A DNA stretch of 64,000 nt from Stenotrophomonas sp. WZN-1 (GTDB lineage Bacteria; Pseudomonadota; Gammaproteobacteria; Xanthomonadales; Xanthomonadaceae). The notes under the pieces were generated by a model, which saw only the letters and a program-made list of their open reading frames with translations, ran no database searches and was not told the origin of the DNA. Location of the stretch: the NCBI RefSeq assembly GCF_002192255.1, contig NZ_CP021768.1, positions 310,001 to 374,000 of the forward strand, given 5' to 3'. Every line of letters starts with the position of its first letter. Position 1 is the first letter of the stretch. Positions 1-7,466 of the stretch are shown here, in pieces. Made by a program: the position numbers and the translations under genes.

Positions 1-2
1 TC

Positions 3-92
3 TTCGGGTTGGAAATCCCGGCCACCCCGCTGAAGGTGGCAATTCATCATGCGCACGCGAAATCACCGCCTGCCAGTCGTTTGTTTCGATGA
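3..92 (+). CDS. possible C-terminal end of a gene cut by the window edge
   Basis: One forward frame is open from the first bases and stops with TGA at 90-92, giving 29 residues that include PATPLKVAIHH. A run of this kind (proline-rich, then a histidine-containing strand) loosely resembles the C-terminus of LysR-type regulators, but the piece is too short to assign. Another forward frame is open to 217, so the choice of frame is itself uncertain. Treat as a possible gene end only. Confidence 0.2.
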   Translation, partial: FGLEIPATPLKVAIHHAHAKSPPASRLFR

Positions 93-404
93 CATCGGGT
101 GATCTGAGAGGAAAAATGAATTATCGCCTTTGGCCCGTTTCGAGCATCGCAATGCCAGAGGCGACATATCGCGCAGTGCCGCGATCCTCGGCAATCAGGG
201 CCGCGGCCTCGTGGTGACAGGGCTCACTTCGGCGTGCGAAGTAAAGCTGACTTAACAGGCTCGGCAAGGCGCCAACGCCACATTATCAGACCTGAGAGCC
301 ACAGCGCGCGCCGTGCGGATCTTGATATTCCTCACGGAAAGCCCGCCACGCCCTGTCGCATACTGCCGCCACAGGCCCACCCCGGGCCCCTTCGGGATCC
401 GATC
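93..404. other. noncoding stretch upstream of the first secreted protein
   Basis: No convincing gene was found here. A 33-codon open frame at 116-217 has a GAGGAAA stretch just upstream of its ATG, but its product has no recognisable features. The reading frame of the next gene is open back to 234, although the signal peptide places the real start at 405. Confidence 0.4.
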
Positions 405-1175
405 ATGCGTCGCCACGCCCTACCGCTCACCGCCGCACTGTTGTCCAGCGTCTTCGTGGCCCCGGCCATGGCCGCGGTGCCGTTCTTCAACGCCAGCTGC
501 CCGGGCGGCATCGACGTGCACGCCGACGAAGGCGGCCCGGTCTACGTGCAGGGCCGCGAGGCCACGCTGAAACGCTTCAACGACCGCTATTTCGAAGCAC
601 GCGATGCCAACAGTGGCATCACATTGTCGGTCAGCAGCAGCGACGACGGCACGCCGCAGATCAGCTACACCGGCCGTGGCGGCGCCAATGGCATCTGCCA
701 GGTCAGTGCCAGCGGAACGCCCGCGCGGGAAGAGCATCGCGACCGCCGTCGCCACGATGACGACAACGATGCGGCGCTGCCGCGCGAGGTGACCTGCGAA
801 TCCACCGACCAGCAGCAGGTGTCGTGCGACATGGATACGCGCGGCAACGTGGAGGTGGTGCGCCAGCTGAGCCACACCCGCTGCGAAGAGGGCAGGAACT
901 GGGGCCTGTCGCGGCACTCGGTATGGGTGAACGGCGGTTGCCGCGCGGTGTTCCGCAACGTGTCCAAGGTGACGTACAGCGCACCGGCGGGTGATACCGC
1001 ACTGGGCTCCTGCAATATGCGCAAGGGCGCGCAGGGCACGTTGGTGACCCAGATGCCGGTGGGCAACGATTACCAGGAACTGATCATCGATTATCCCGAC
1101 GGCCGCTTCCTGTGCATGATGCGCAACAACGGCCAGGTGCAGAGCCTGACGCCGGTTCGCCGCCGCGGCGGTTGA
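405..1175 (+). CDS. secreted DUF3011-type protein
   Basis: 256 residues. The start at 405 is chosen because it gives a typical signal peptide: basic MRRH, a hydrophobic stretch, and cleavage near APAMA. Upstream codons in the same frame are proline/arginine-rich and unlike a leader. After a highly charged linker (Arg/His/Asp) comes a cysteine-containing segment with the DUF3011 pattern: a CES start, an RQLS motif, a WG, and a GCRAVF ending. DUF3011 proteins are exported and of unknown function. The upstream half also has paired cysteines, which suggests disulfides in the periplasm or outside the cell. No operon partner; the next gene is convergent. Confidence 0.8.
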   Translation: MRRHALPLTAALLSSVFVAPAMAAVPFFNASCPGGIDVHADEGGPVYVQGREATLKRFNDRYFEARDANSGITLSVSSSDDGTPQISYTGRGGANGICQVSASGTPAREEHRDRRRHDDDNDAALPREVTCESTDQQQVSCDMDTRGNVEVVRQLSHTRCEEGRNWGLSRHSVWVNGGCRAVFRNVSKVTYSAPAGDTALGSCNMRKGAQGTLVTQMPVGNDYQELIIDYPDGRFLCMMRNNGQVQSLTPVRRRGG

Positions 1176-1249
1176 AATGCCGCGGGGACGAATCCGCCGT
1201 CGGCCGCGTGTTCGAAGGGGGCAATGCGGCGCGCGTTGCCCCTGTTTCG

Positions 1250-1699
1250 TTACTGCTGGTTTACCGGGTCATTGCCCTTCTTGTAGGTGTACCCGGTGAC
1301 TTCCCAGCCGCCGCCATGGCCGGATGAGGGTTCTACCCAGGTGAATTCCCACGTCTGCAGGGAGCCATCGGGAAGCAGGTTCTCCACCCGGTAGATCTCA
1401 CCGGGAATGCCCTGCTCCGGCAGCTTGCCGGGAATCGATTCATCCGAGCGTGCAGACGCGCGCCCTACGGAGAACGCACGCCGTTCCACCTGTACGTTGC
1501 CGTAGCCCTGTGGGGCGAACGACGGCTTTACCCGTTGCGCCACCCAGTCCAGCACCTGGCGTGCGCCCGCTGTCTGCATCGCATAGGCATCGGAGGTCAC
1601 CGTATGCGTGATGCGTTGCGAGGAGGCACTGGCAGCGGTGGGAAACAGTCCGCCCAGGGCAATTGCCAGTACCGCAAATCCATTCAGTACATGTTTCAT
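1250..1699 (-). CDS. secreted protein of unknown function
   Basis: 149 residues. The ATG at 1699 is preceded by an AAGGAAA-type ribosome site at good spacing and encodes a signal peptide (MKHVLNGF, hydrophobic core, cleavage near ASAS). The mature part has no recognised domain. It ends with a glycine-rich GGGWEVTGYTYKKG segment that looks like the last strands of a small beta-rich fold. The gene is convergent with its left neighbour and divergent from arginase. Function unknown. Confidence 0.7.
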   Translation of the reverse strand: MKHVLNGFAVLAIALGGLFPTAASASSQRITHTVTSDAYAMQTAGARQVLDWVAQRVKPSFAPQGYGNVQVERRAFSVGRASARSDESIPGKLPEQGIPGEIYRVENLLPDGSLQTWEFTWVEPSSGHGGGWEVTGYTYKKGNDPVNQQ

Positions 1700-1971
1700 G
1701 CGCGTCGATTTCCTTTATCGGGGAATTGAAGAGGCACCGTTGGGGGTGCCGATGCAGGGTGCAAGCAATGGCGGCCGTGGATAAGAGGCGATACCGACCT
1801 GGATGTGAGGCGCGTCAAGGAAGGCCGGATTCCTTACGAACAAGTGCCGGGATGCCTGACCAGGAACGCCGGCGTGGCCCCGGTGATCTGGATCACCGCC
1901 TGCTGCACCGCCGCGAGTGGTGTCACACAGCTCTGGCTAGACTGTGCTTCTTTTCCGCGCAGGAGGCACCC

Positions 1972-2892
1972 ATGGCCCATCTCATCTCCGTATCCCTGAT
2001 TGGCGTTCCCACCGATGTCGGTGCGGGCCATCGCGGTGCACGGCTGGGGCCGGAGGCGCTGCGTGTGGCGGGCCTGCCGGAGGCGCTGGAAGCGCGTGGT
2101 GTGGACGTTCGTGACGTGGGCAATCTGGATGGCCCGCGCAACCCGTGGACCGCGCCGGTGGAAGGCTACCGCCATCTGGATGAAGTGGTGGCGTGGAACC
2201 ATGCACTGATGGAAGCCAGCTACGCCGAACTGCAGGCTGGCCGCATGCCGATCATGCTCGGCGGCGACCACTGCCTGGGCATCGGTTCGATCACCGCCGT
2301 CGCGCGCTGGTGCCGCGAGCAGGGCAAGACCCTGCGCGTGCTGTGGCTGGATGCGCATTCGGATTTCAACACCAGTGATGTGACCCCGTCGGGCAACATC
2401 CACGGCATGCCGGTGGCCTGCCTGTGCGGCCTCGGCCCGGACGCGCTGACCCGCCTGGGTGGCACCGTACCGGCGATCACCCCGGCACAGATGCACCAGA
2501 TCGGCATCCGTTCGGTGGACCCGGAAGAGAAGCGCCTGATCAAGACCCACAAGGTGGATGTCTACGACATGCGCTACATCGACGAGAACGGCATGAAGCG
2601 CGCGGTGGAAGCGGCGCTGGCCGGCATCGACGAGAACACCCACCTGCATGTCAGCTTCGATGTGGACTTCCTCGACCCGAGCATCGCCCCAGGCGTGGGC
2701 ACCACCGTGCCAGGCGGGGTGAACTACCGCGAGGCGCAGCTGGTGATGGAGATGATCGCCGACACCGGGCGCATGGGGTCGCTGGATATCGTCGAGCTCA
2801 ACCCTTTGTTGGACAAGCAGAATGCCACCGCCGAACTGGCCGTGGACCTGGTCGAAAGCCTGTTCGGCAAGTCCACGCTGATGCGCGACTGA
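1972..2892 (+). CDS. rocF: arginase
   Basis: 306 residues, normal for bacterial arginase. It hydrolyses L-arginine to ornithine and urea in the cytosol using two manganese ions. All ureohydrolase metal ligands are visible: H100 in GGDHCLG, D127/H129/D131 in LDAHSDFN, and D230/D232 in SFDVDFLDP. The start at 1972 is fixed by AGGAGG at 1961-1966; the frame is open further upstream but without protein-like content. Arginase and agmatinase share these motifs; overall length and the N-terminal SLIGVPTD favour arginase. Stands alone, probably monocistronic, with a hairpin just after the stop. Confidence 0.93.
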   Translation: MAHLISVSLIGVPTDVGAGHRGARLGPEALRVAGLPEALEARGVDVRDVGNLDGPRNPWTAPVEGYRHLDEVVAWNHALMEASYAELQAGRMPIMLGGDHCLGIGSITAVARWCREQGKTLRVLWLDAHSDFNTSDVTPSGNIHGMPVACLCGLGPDALTRLGGTVPAITPAQMHQIGIRSVDPEEKRLIKTHKVDVYDMRYIDENGMKRAVEAALAGIDENTHLHVSFDVDFLDPSIAPGVGTTVPGGVNYREAQLVMEMIADTGRMGSLDIVELNPLLDKQNATAELAVDLVESLFGKSTLMRD

Positions 2893-2902
2893 GCGCCGGG
2901 CC

Positions 2903-2925
2903 TGAACGGATCGTCGATCCGTTCA
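2903..2925 (+). terminator. hairpin after arginase
   Basis: A 10-bp perfect stem (TGAACGGATC / GATCCGTTCA) with a 3-nt loop lies 10 bases after the arginase stop. There is no T-run, so it is either a weak terminator or a 3'-end stabiliser. Confidence 0.45.
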
Positions 2926-3054
2926 CACCCGCTCCACGCCCCTGCCGCCAGATTGCACTTCACGCGGCGGCGGTGGGCGTTGGCCTTCTCCCGCCGAGCA
3001 AAAGAATCCCATCCGCGAATGAAGCGGTGTAGCGGCGAACCCAAGGAGAAGCCC

Positions 3055-3192
3055 ATGAAGCGCGTAGTTGCCCTGATGCTGTTGTCGATGTTCTCGGTGG
3101 CCCTGCTGGCCGGTTGCAACACCGTTGCCGGTGCCGGCAAGGACGTGCAGAAGGCCGGTGAAAAGGTTGAGGACGCCGCCAAGGGCAAGTGA
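3055..3192 (+). CDS. entericidin-like small lipoprotein
   Basis: 45 residues. MKRVVALML begins a lipoprotein signal ending in a lipobox LLAGC (Cys20), followed by a short Gly/Ala/Lys-rich mature part (NTVAGAGKDVQKAG). This is the EcnA/EcnB entericidin family pattern: tiny outer-membrane lipoproteins, in E. coli linked to stress and stationary phase. AAGGAGAAG lies just upstream of the ATG at 3055, which supports this start over in-frame upstream codons. A strong terminator follows, so this is a single-gene unit. Confidence 0.85.
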   Translation: MKRVVALMLLSMFSVALLAGCNTVAGAGKDVQKAGEKVEDAAKGK

Positions 3193-3215
3193 GCCCGGCG
3201 CGGATTGGAAAGCGA

Positions 3216-3245
3216 AAAAGGCCGGGAATCTTCCCGGCCTTTTTC
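3216..3245 (+). terminator. Rho-independent terminator after entericidin gene
   Basis: The stem AGGCCGGGAA / TTCCCGGCCT has a 2-nt loop and is followed by a T-run. It is flanked by As on the left, so it could work in both directions. Confidence 0.85.
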
Positions 3246-3396
3246 GTGCGCGCTGTTCGCCGCATGGCTGTCGAAGCGGAGTGAACCATTCAAGCAGGTG
3301 AGCATGTATTTCATTGCCGGTTGACCGGTACTCAACAGCCGCTGCGCGAAGCTGGAGCCACGGTAAGAACGCCGTTGCAACCAAGGACTCCCAGCA

Positions 3397-3618
3397 ATGA
3401 ACAAAGACATCATTTCCGGCAAGTGGTCGCAGCTGAAGGGCAAGGCCCAGGCCAAGTGGGGCGATCTGACCAACGACGACTTCGATGTGGCCGAAGGCAA
3501 TGCCGAGTATCTGGCTGGCCGCCTGCAGGAACGTTATGGCTGGGCCAAGGACCGCGCCGAGAAGGAGGTCCGGGATTTTGAAGACAGCGTGCGCAAGGAC
3601 TATCCGGACTACAAGTAA
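3397..3618 (+). CDS. CsbD family stress protein
   Basis: 73 residues, hydrophilic and helical. It starts [16 protein letters not shown] and has the CsbD features: [10 protein letters not shown], a WGDLTNDD turn, [16 protein letters not shown], and a charged C-terminus. CsbD-like proteins (YjbJ in E. coli) are small, abundant and induced in stationary phase or osmotic stress; the molecular role is not known. A good start is given by the ATG at 3397. It sits alone between two terminator-like hairpins. Confidence 0.88.
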   Translation: MNKDIISGKWSQLKGKAQAKWGDLTNDDFDVAEGNAEYLAGRLQERYGWAKDRAEKEVRDFEDSVRKDYPDYK

Positions 3619-3640
3619 GCACCACGGTTTGCCCCACAAC

Positions 3641-3673
3641 ACGACGCCCGCACCGTGAGGTTGCGGGTGTCGT
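3641..3673 (+). terminator. hairpin after csbD-like gene
   Basis: ACGACGCCCGCA pairs with TGCGGGTGTCGT (one G-T pair) across a short loop, 22 bases past the stop. No clear T-run follows, so terminator function is probable rather than certain. Confidence 0.5.
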
Positions 3674-3691
3674 GCTGTCTGGACGGGACGA

Positions 3692-4486
3692 TCAGCGCGC
3701 CGGCGGGTCCGGCACGTAGCGGTTGGGGAACGCCTGCGGTTCACGCGGCAGGCGCGAGGGCGAATCCACCAGGATGCCGCGCGCACGCAGGTTGCGCGCG
3801 CTGTCGTAGCGCAGCTGCAGGACCTGTGCGGGGCTGCGGCTGGCGCGTTCGAAGTCGGTGTCGCGCACCGAGGACTGCTCGCGCGCACCATGGCCGGTAC
3901 CCAGCGCCGGCGCCTGCGACTTGCTGGCGTAGCCCTCGATGCGGCTGGCGCTGGCATCGGCCGCTGCTTCCGCCGCCGGGGCCGGCAGCGGCAGGCCACG
4001 GCGCAGGATCGGCTCGGGGCGCCAGCGGCGCGCTTCCTCGAACACGGCCACGCCCACCACGCCGATGTTGTCCGGGCGGCCGGTGCGGTTGGCATAGCTG
4101 CCGCTGGGGCTGCTGAACACGAACTGCGCAACTTCATCCTGGCTCTTGCGCCAGCCGGTTATGTCGGCGCGCTGGCCGGGGTTGAGCACGTAGCCGGTCT
4201 GCGAGGGATCGGCATCTTCGCCGGAGATGGCGTTGACGCCGTCCACCGACAGCACCACCAGCACCCGGCGCGGGCTGTCGTTGTACAGGCGCACGGCATA
4301 GCGGTGGCCGCGCTCGCCGGCCACCCAGCGCTGGCCTTCGGCCGGGTAGCTGCGCAGTTCGGTACCGCGGTCGCGGTCGACCAGGGCCATGCGCACGGGG
4401 CCGCCCTCGTACACCGGCGGCGGCATGGGAGCCGGGCGGAAGCCGGCCAGGGGCAGGATCAGCAGCAGGGGCAGCAGGCGTTTCAT
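3692..4486 (-). CDS. secreted protein of unknown function
   Basis: 264 residues. The start at 4486 is chosen because MKRLLPLLLILPLAGF forms a signal peptide; further upstream codons in frame would place the leader internally. The mature protein begins with a proline-rich stretch, then a likely beta-sandwich part (YAVRLYNDSPRRVLVVLSVDG, with GYVLNPGQRADI) that resembles a small extracellular Ig-like domain. The C-terminal third is Ala/Arg-rich and probably disordered. No catalytic motif. It faces trpS divergently with about 110 bases between. Confidence 0.65.
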   Translation of the reverse strand: MKRLLPLLLILPLAGFRPAPMPPPVYEGGPVRMALVDRDRGTELRSYPAEGQRWVAGERGHRYAVRLYNDSPRRVLVVLSVDGVNAISGEDADPSQTGYVLNPGQRADITGWRKSQDEVAQFVFSSPSGSYANRTGRPDNIGVVGVAVFEEARRWRPEPILRRGLPLPAPAAEAAADASASRIEGYASKSQAPALGTGHGAREQSSVRDTDFERASRSPAQVLQLRYDSARNLRARGILVDSPSRLPREPQAFPNRYVPDPPAR

Positions 4487-4594
4487 CGGGCGTCTCCAGC
4501 GGGGTTGCGTGAATGAACGCACCGCAGGCCCTGACGGGGTTGGTGGCGTGCAAGGTAAACTGGCCCCGTTCATCGAAGGTTACCCCACGCAGTC

Positions 4595-5890
4595 ATGACG
4601 ACCCGAGTCCTTACCGGCATCACCCCCTCCGGCACGCCCCACCTGGGCAACTACGTTGGCGCCATCCGTCCGGCCATCGCGGCCAGCCGCGCGCCGGGGA
4701 TCGAGAGCTTCTTCTTCCTGGCCGACCTGCACAGCCTGATCAAGTCGCAGGACCCGCAGCGCACCCAGCGCGCGACCCTGGAGATCGCGGCCAGCTGGCT
4801 GGCCTGCGGCCTGGACCCGGAACACGTGTGGTTCTACCGCCAGAGCGACATCCGCGAGACCACCGAGCTGATGTGGTTCCTGACCGCCATCGCCAGCAAG
4901 GGCATCCTCAACCGTGCGCACGCCTACAAGGCCGCGGTGGACAAGAACCGCGAGGAAGGCGTGGACGAGGACGCAGGCGTCAGCGCCGGCCTGTTCATGT
5001 ACCCGGTGCTGATGGCGGCCGACATCCTGATCTTCAAGGCCAACCAGGTTCCGGTGGGTCGTGACCAGATCCAGCACATCGAGATGGCGCGTGATTTCGC
5101 CCAGCGCTTCAACCACGTGTACGGCAAGGAGTACTTCCCGCTGCCGGACGTGGTGATTGACGAGCAGGTGGCAACGCTGGCGGGCCTCGATGGCCGCAAG
5201 ATGAGCAAGAGCTACCACAACACCATTCCGCTGTTCGTGCCGCGCGAGGAGCTGAAGAAGCTGGTGTTCTCGATCCTGACCGACTCGCGCGCACCGGGTG
5301 AGCCGAAGGACACCGAGGGCTCGGCGCTGTTCCAGATGTACCAGGCGTTCGCCACGCCGGAACAGACGGCGGAGTTCGCCAAGGCATTCGCCGCCGGCAT
5401 CAGCTGGGGCGATGCCAAGCAGCAGCTGTTCGAGCGCATCGACAGCGAGCTGTCGCCGCTGCGCGAACGCTACAACGCGCTGATGGCCGAGCCGGAGAAG
5501 ATCGAAGCGCTGCTCAAGCGCCGTGGCCAGCAGCTGCGCGAGCAGCTGGCGGCACCGCTGCTGGACGAGCTGCGCCATGCCGTGGGCCTGCGCGACCTGT
5601 CCACTGCGGGCGACATCGCCAGCGAGGATGCCGGCGTGGCCCGCGTGGCACCGCCGCTGTTCAAGCAGTACCGCGAGAAGGATGGCCGTTTCTACTTCAA
5701 GCTGACCGCCGGTGATGGCACGCTGCTGATCCAGAGCGAAGGCTTTGATTCGCCGCGCGATGCGGGCCAGCTGATCGCGGTGATCAAGCAGGCCGAGCAG
5801 GGCGACCAGCTGCAGAGCGAGCTGTTCAAGCTGGACGCCGAGGTGGACGCCGTGCTGGCCGCCCTGGCCGTGCTGCGCGAAGCGGCCTGA
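4595..5890 (+). CDS. trpS: tryptophan-tRNA ligase
   Basis: 431 residues, longer than the usual ~335 because of a C-terminal extension that is common in this bacterial family. Class I synthetase that charges tRNA-Trp. The HIGH-type signature is PSGTPHLGNY near residues 11-20. The KMSKS loop is exact at about residues 202-206. Residues after ~345 (from KRRGQQLREQ) form the extra C-terminal part. The start at 4595 gives MTTRVLTGITPSG, the normal N-terminus. It is followed by a SMAG repeat, so it is likely transcribed alone. Confidence 0.95.
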   Translation: MTTRVLTGITPSGTPHLGNYVGAIRPAIAASRAPGIESFFFLADLHSLIKSQDPQRTQRATLEIAASWLACGLDPEHVWFYRQSDIRETTELMWFLTAIASKGILNRAHAYKAAVDKNREEGVDEDAGVSAGLFMYPVLMAADILIFKANQVPVGRDQIQHIEMARDFAQRFNHVYGKEYFPLPDVVIDEQVATLAGLDGRKMSKSYHNTIPLFVPREELKKLVFSILTDSRAPGEPKDTEGSALFQMYQAFATPEQTAEFAKAFAAGISWGDAKQQLFERIDSELSPLRERYNALMAEPEKIEALLKRRGQQLREQLAAPLLDELRHAVGLRDLSTAGDIASEDAGVARVAPPLFKQYREKDGRFYFKLTAGDGTLLIQSEGFDSPRDAGQLIAVIKQAEQGDQLQSELFKLDAEVDAVLAALAVLREAA

Positions 5891-5903
5891 TCTGCTCGCC
5901 CTT

Positions 5904-5963
5904 GTAGAGCCGAGCCCACGCTCGGCTGCATGGAAAAGCAGCCGAGCATGGGCTCGGCTCTAC
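5904..5963. repeat. SMAG-type paired palindrome
   Basis: Two GTAG-headed hairpin units (GAGCCGAGC stems) stand head to head, so the whole element is itself a palindrome starting GTAGAGCC and ending GGCTCTAC. It lies between trpS and a small membrane protein gene. SMAG elements are known in S. maltophilia as short palindromes with a GTAG at one stem end, often in pairs. Confidence 0.85.
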
Positions 5964-6024
5964 ACGCCACACCACCCATGGCATGATGTCCGCGCGCCTC
6001 CGGCGCGATGACATGGAGTCTGCG

Positions 6025-6327
6025 ATGGCCTGGTTGTCGCTGCTGCTGTTCCTGCCCTGGTTCCTGCTGCTGGGCAGCCTGTACTGGCTGTTTCCGCGCC
6101 AGCCGCGCACCGCGCGGCGGCGCCTGTTCGATGGCACCACCCTGGTACTGGCGTTCGCGCTGAGCATCGTGTCGATGCTGTGGGGCTACCGCATCGGCGT
6201 GGTGCAGCCCGGCGCCGGCCCGATCTGGCCGCAGGTGCTGGCGGTGCTGTACGCCTACGGCGCGTTCCTGGCGGTGCTGGTGCTGGCGTTGCTGCTGCGG
6301 CCGCGGTTCGCATTGCGCTCCGTCTGA
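6025..6327 (+). CDS. small inner-membrane protein of unknown function
   Basis: 100 residues with two or three hydrophobic segments: residues ~2-20 (LSLLLFLPWFLLLGSL), ~40-57 and ~72-93 (VLAVLYAYGAFLAVLVLAL). The start at 6025 is set by GGAG at 6015-6018; earlier in-frame ATGs at 5983 have no ribosome site. No family was recognised. It lies between two SMAG repeats, without partners. Confidence 0.6.
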   Translation: MAWLSLLLFLPWFLLLGSLYWLFPRQPRTARRRLFDGTTLVLAFALSIVSMLWGYRIGVVQPGAGPIWPQVLAVLYAYGAFLAVLVLALLLRPRFALRSV

Positions 6328-6330
6328 TCG

Positions 6331-6357
6331 GTAGTGCCGGCCGCTGGCCGGCACTAC
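6331..6357. repeat. SMAG-type palindrome
   Basis: GTAGTGCCGGCC pairs with GGCCGGCACTAC. It starts 4 bases after the preceding stop codon, and belongs to the GCCGGCC-stem class of S. maltophilia REPs. Confidence 0.8.
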
Positions 6358-6437
6358 CCGACCAAAGCCGCATCGAACGCGGGCCGCCTGCGCCCCTACC
6401 ATGGGGGTCCGTTCCCGATCCTGCCAGGTGCGTGCCG

Positions 6438-7370
6438 ATGACCGCCGACCCCAGCATCCACACCATCGATACCGGCTTCCAGCGCCCGGATTTCGACGCG
6501 GCCTACCTGATCGTTGAAAACGGCCGCGCCGCGTTCGTCGACTGCGGCACCGGCCTGTCGGTGCCGGCGATGCTGCAGTCACTGGCCGACGCCGGCCTGG
6601 GCGTGGAGGCGGTGGACTGGCTGCTGCTCACCCACGTGCATCTGGATCATGCGGGCGGTGCAGGCCTGCTGATGCAGCAGTTGCCGAATGCGAAGGCGGT
6701 GCTGCATCCGCGCGGTGCGCCGCACATGATCGACCCGACCCGGCTGATCGCCGGTGCGACGGCGGTGTATGGCGCCGAAGAGATCGCGCGCAGCTATGGC
6801 CGCATCGAACCGATTCCCGAACAGCGTGTGGTGGTGGCCGAAGACGGCCACCGCATCGATCTGGTCGGTCGCGAGCTGGTGCTGCTGCACACGCCGGGCC
6901 ATGCGCTGCACCACTACTGCGTGTGGGATGCGCGTAGCCGCAGCTGGTTCACCGGCGATACGTTCGGCATCTCCTACCGCGAGCTGGACAGCGCGCAGGG
7001 CGCTTTCATCTTCCCGACCTCATCGCCGGTGCAGTTCGATCCGGAGGCGATGAAGGCCTCGATCCGGCGCATGCTCGATTACGCGCCACAGGCGATGTAC
7101 CTGACCCACTATGGGCGCGTGCAACAGGTGGAGAAGCTGGCCAGCGACCTGTTCGAGCAGATCGATGCGATGGCCGCCATCGGCCGCCAGTGCGATGGCC
7201 GACCGGACCGCCACCGCTGCCTGCTGGCCGCGCTGCAGGCGCTGTACCTGGAACGCGCGCAGCAGCACGGCTGTGCACTGGACCAGGCGGCGGTGACCGA
7301 TGTGCTGGCGATGGACATCGAGCTCAACGCGCAGGGCCTGGCCTGCTGGCTGGACCGCATCCGCCAGTAG
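6438..7370 (+). CDS. MBL-fold metallo-hydrolase
   Basis: 310 residues. The metallo-beta-lactamase fold is shown by THVHLDHAGG (H66, H68, D70, H71), a later histidine in TPGHALHHY, and the metal-bridging aspartate in WFTGDTFG. The C-terminal third is helical and unlike class B lactamases, so a glyoxalase II-type or other hydrolase is more likely than antibiotic resistance. Substrate unknown. The start at 6438 gives MTADPSIHTID, and upstream codons in frame lie inside the SMAG and look random. The last three bases of the gene overlap a SMAG repeat. Confidence 0.85.
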   Translation: MTADPSIHTIDTGFQRPDFDAAYLIVENGRAAFVDCGTGLSVPAMLQSLADAGLGVEAVDWLLLTHVHLDHAGGAGLLMQQLPNAKAVLHPRGAPHMIDPTRLIAGATAVYGAEEIARSYGRIEPIPEQRVVVAEDGHRIDLVGRELVLLHTPGHALHHYCVWDARSRSWFTGDTFGISYRELDSAQGAFIFPTSSPVQFDPEAMKASIRRMLDYAPQAMYLTHYGRVQQVEKLASDLFEQIDAMAAIGRQCDGRPDRHRCLLAALQALYLERAQQHGCALDQAAVTDVLAMDIELNAQGLACWLDRIRQ

Positions 7371-7389
7371 ATCCGCGCCATGCGTGGAT
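7367..7389. repeat. SMAG-like palindrome overlapping a stop codon
   Basis: GTAGATCCGCGCCATGCGTGGAT forms an imperfect hairpin. Its GTAG head contains the TAG stop of the MBL-fold gene at 7368-7370. Confidence 0.6.
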
Positions 7390-7466
7390 GACGCAGGCCC
7401 AAGCCGCGCCGTGATGTCACGACCACGTTACACTCTGGTGACTTCCAAGCTAGCCGTGGTACTGCC

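Noticed and set aside
116..217. 33-codon open frame with GAGGAAA upstream
   Set aside because: No recognisable features; common by chance. Mentioned in the noncoding entry only.
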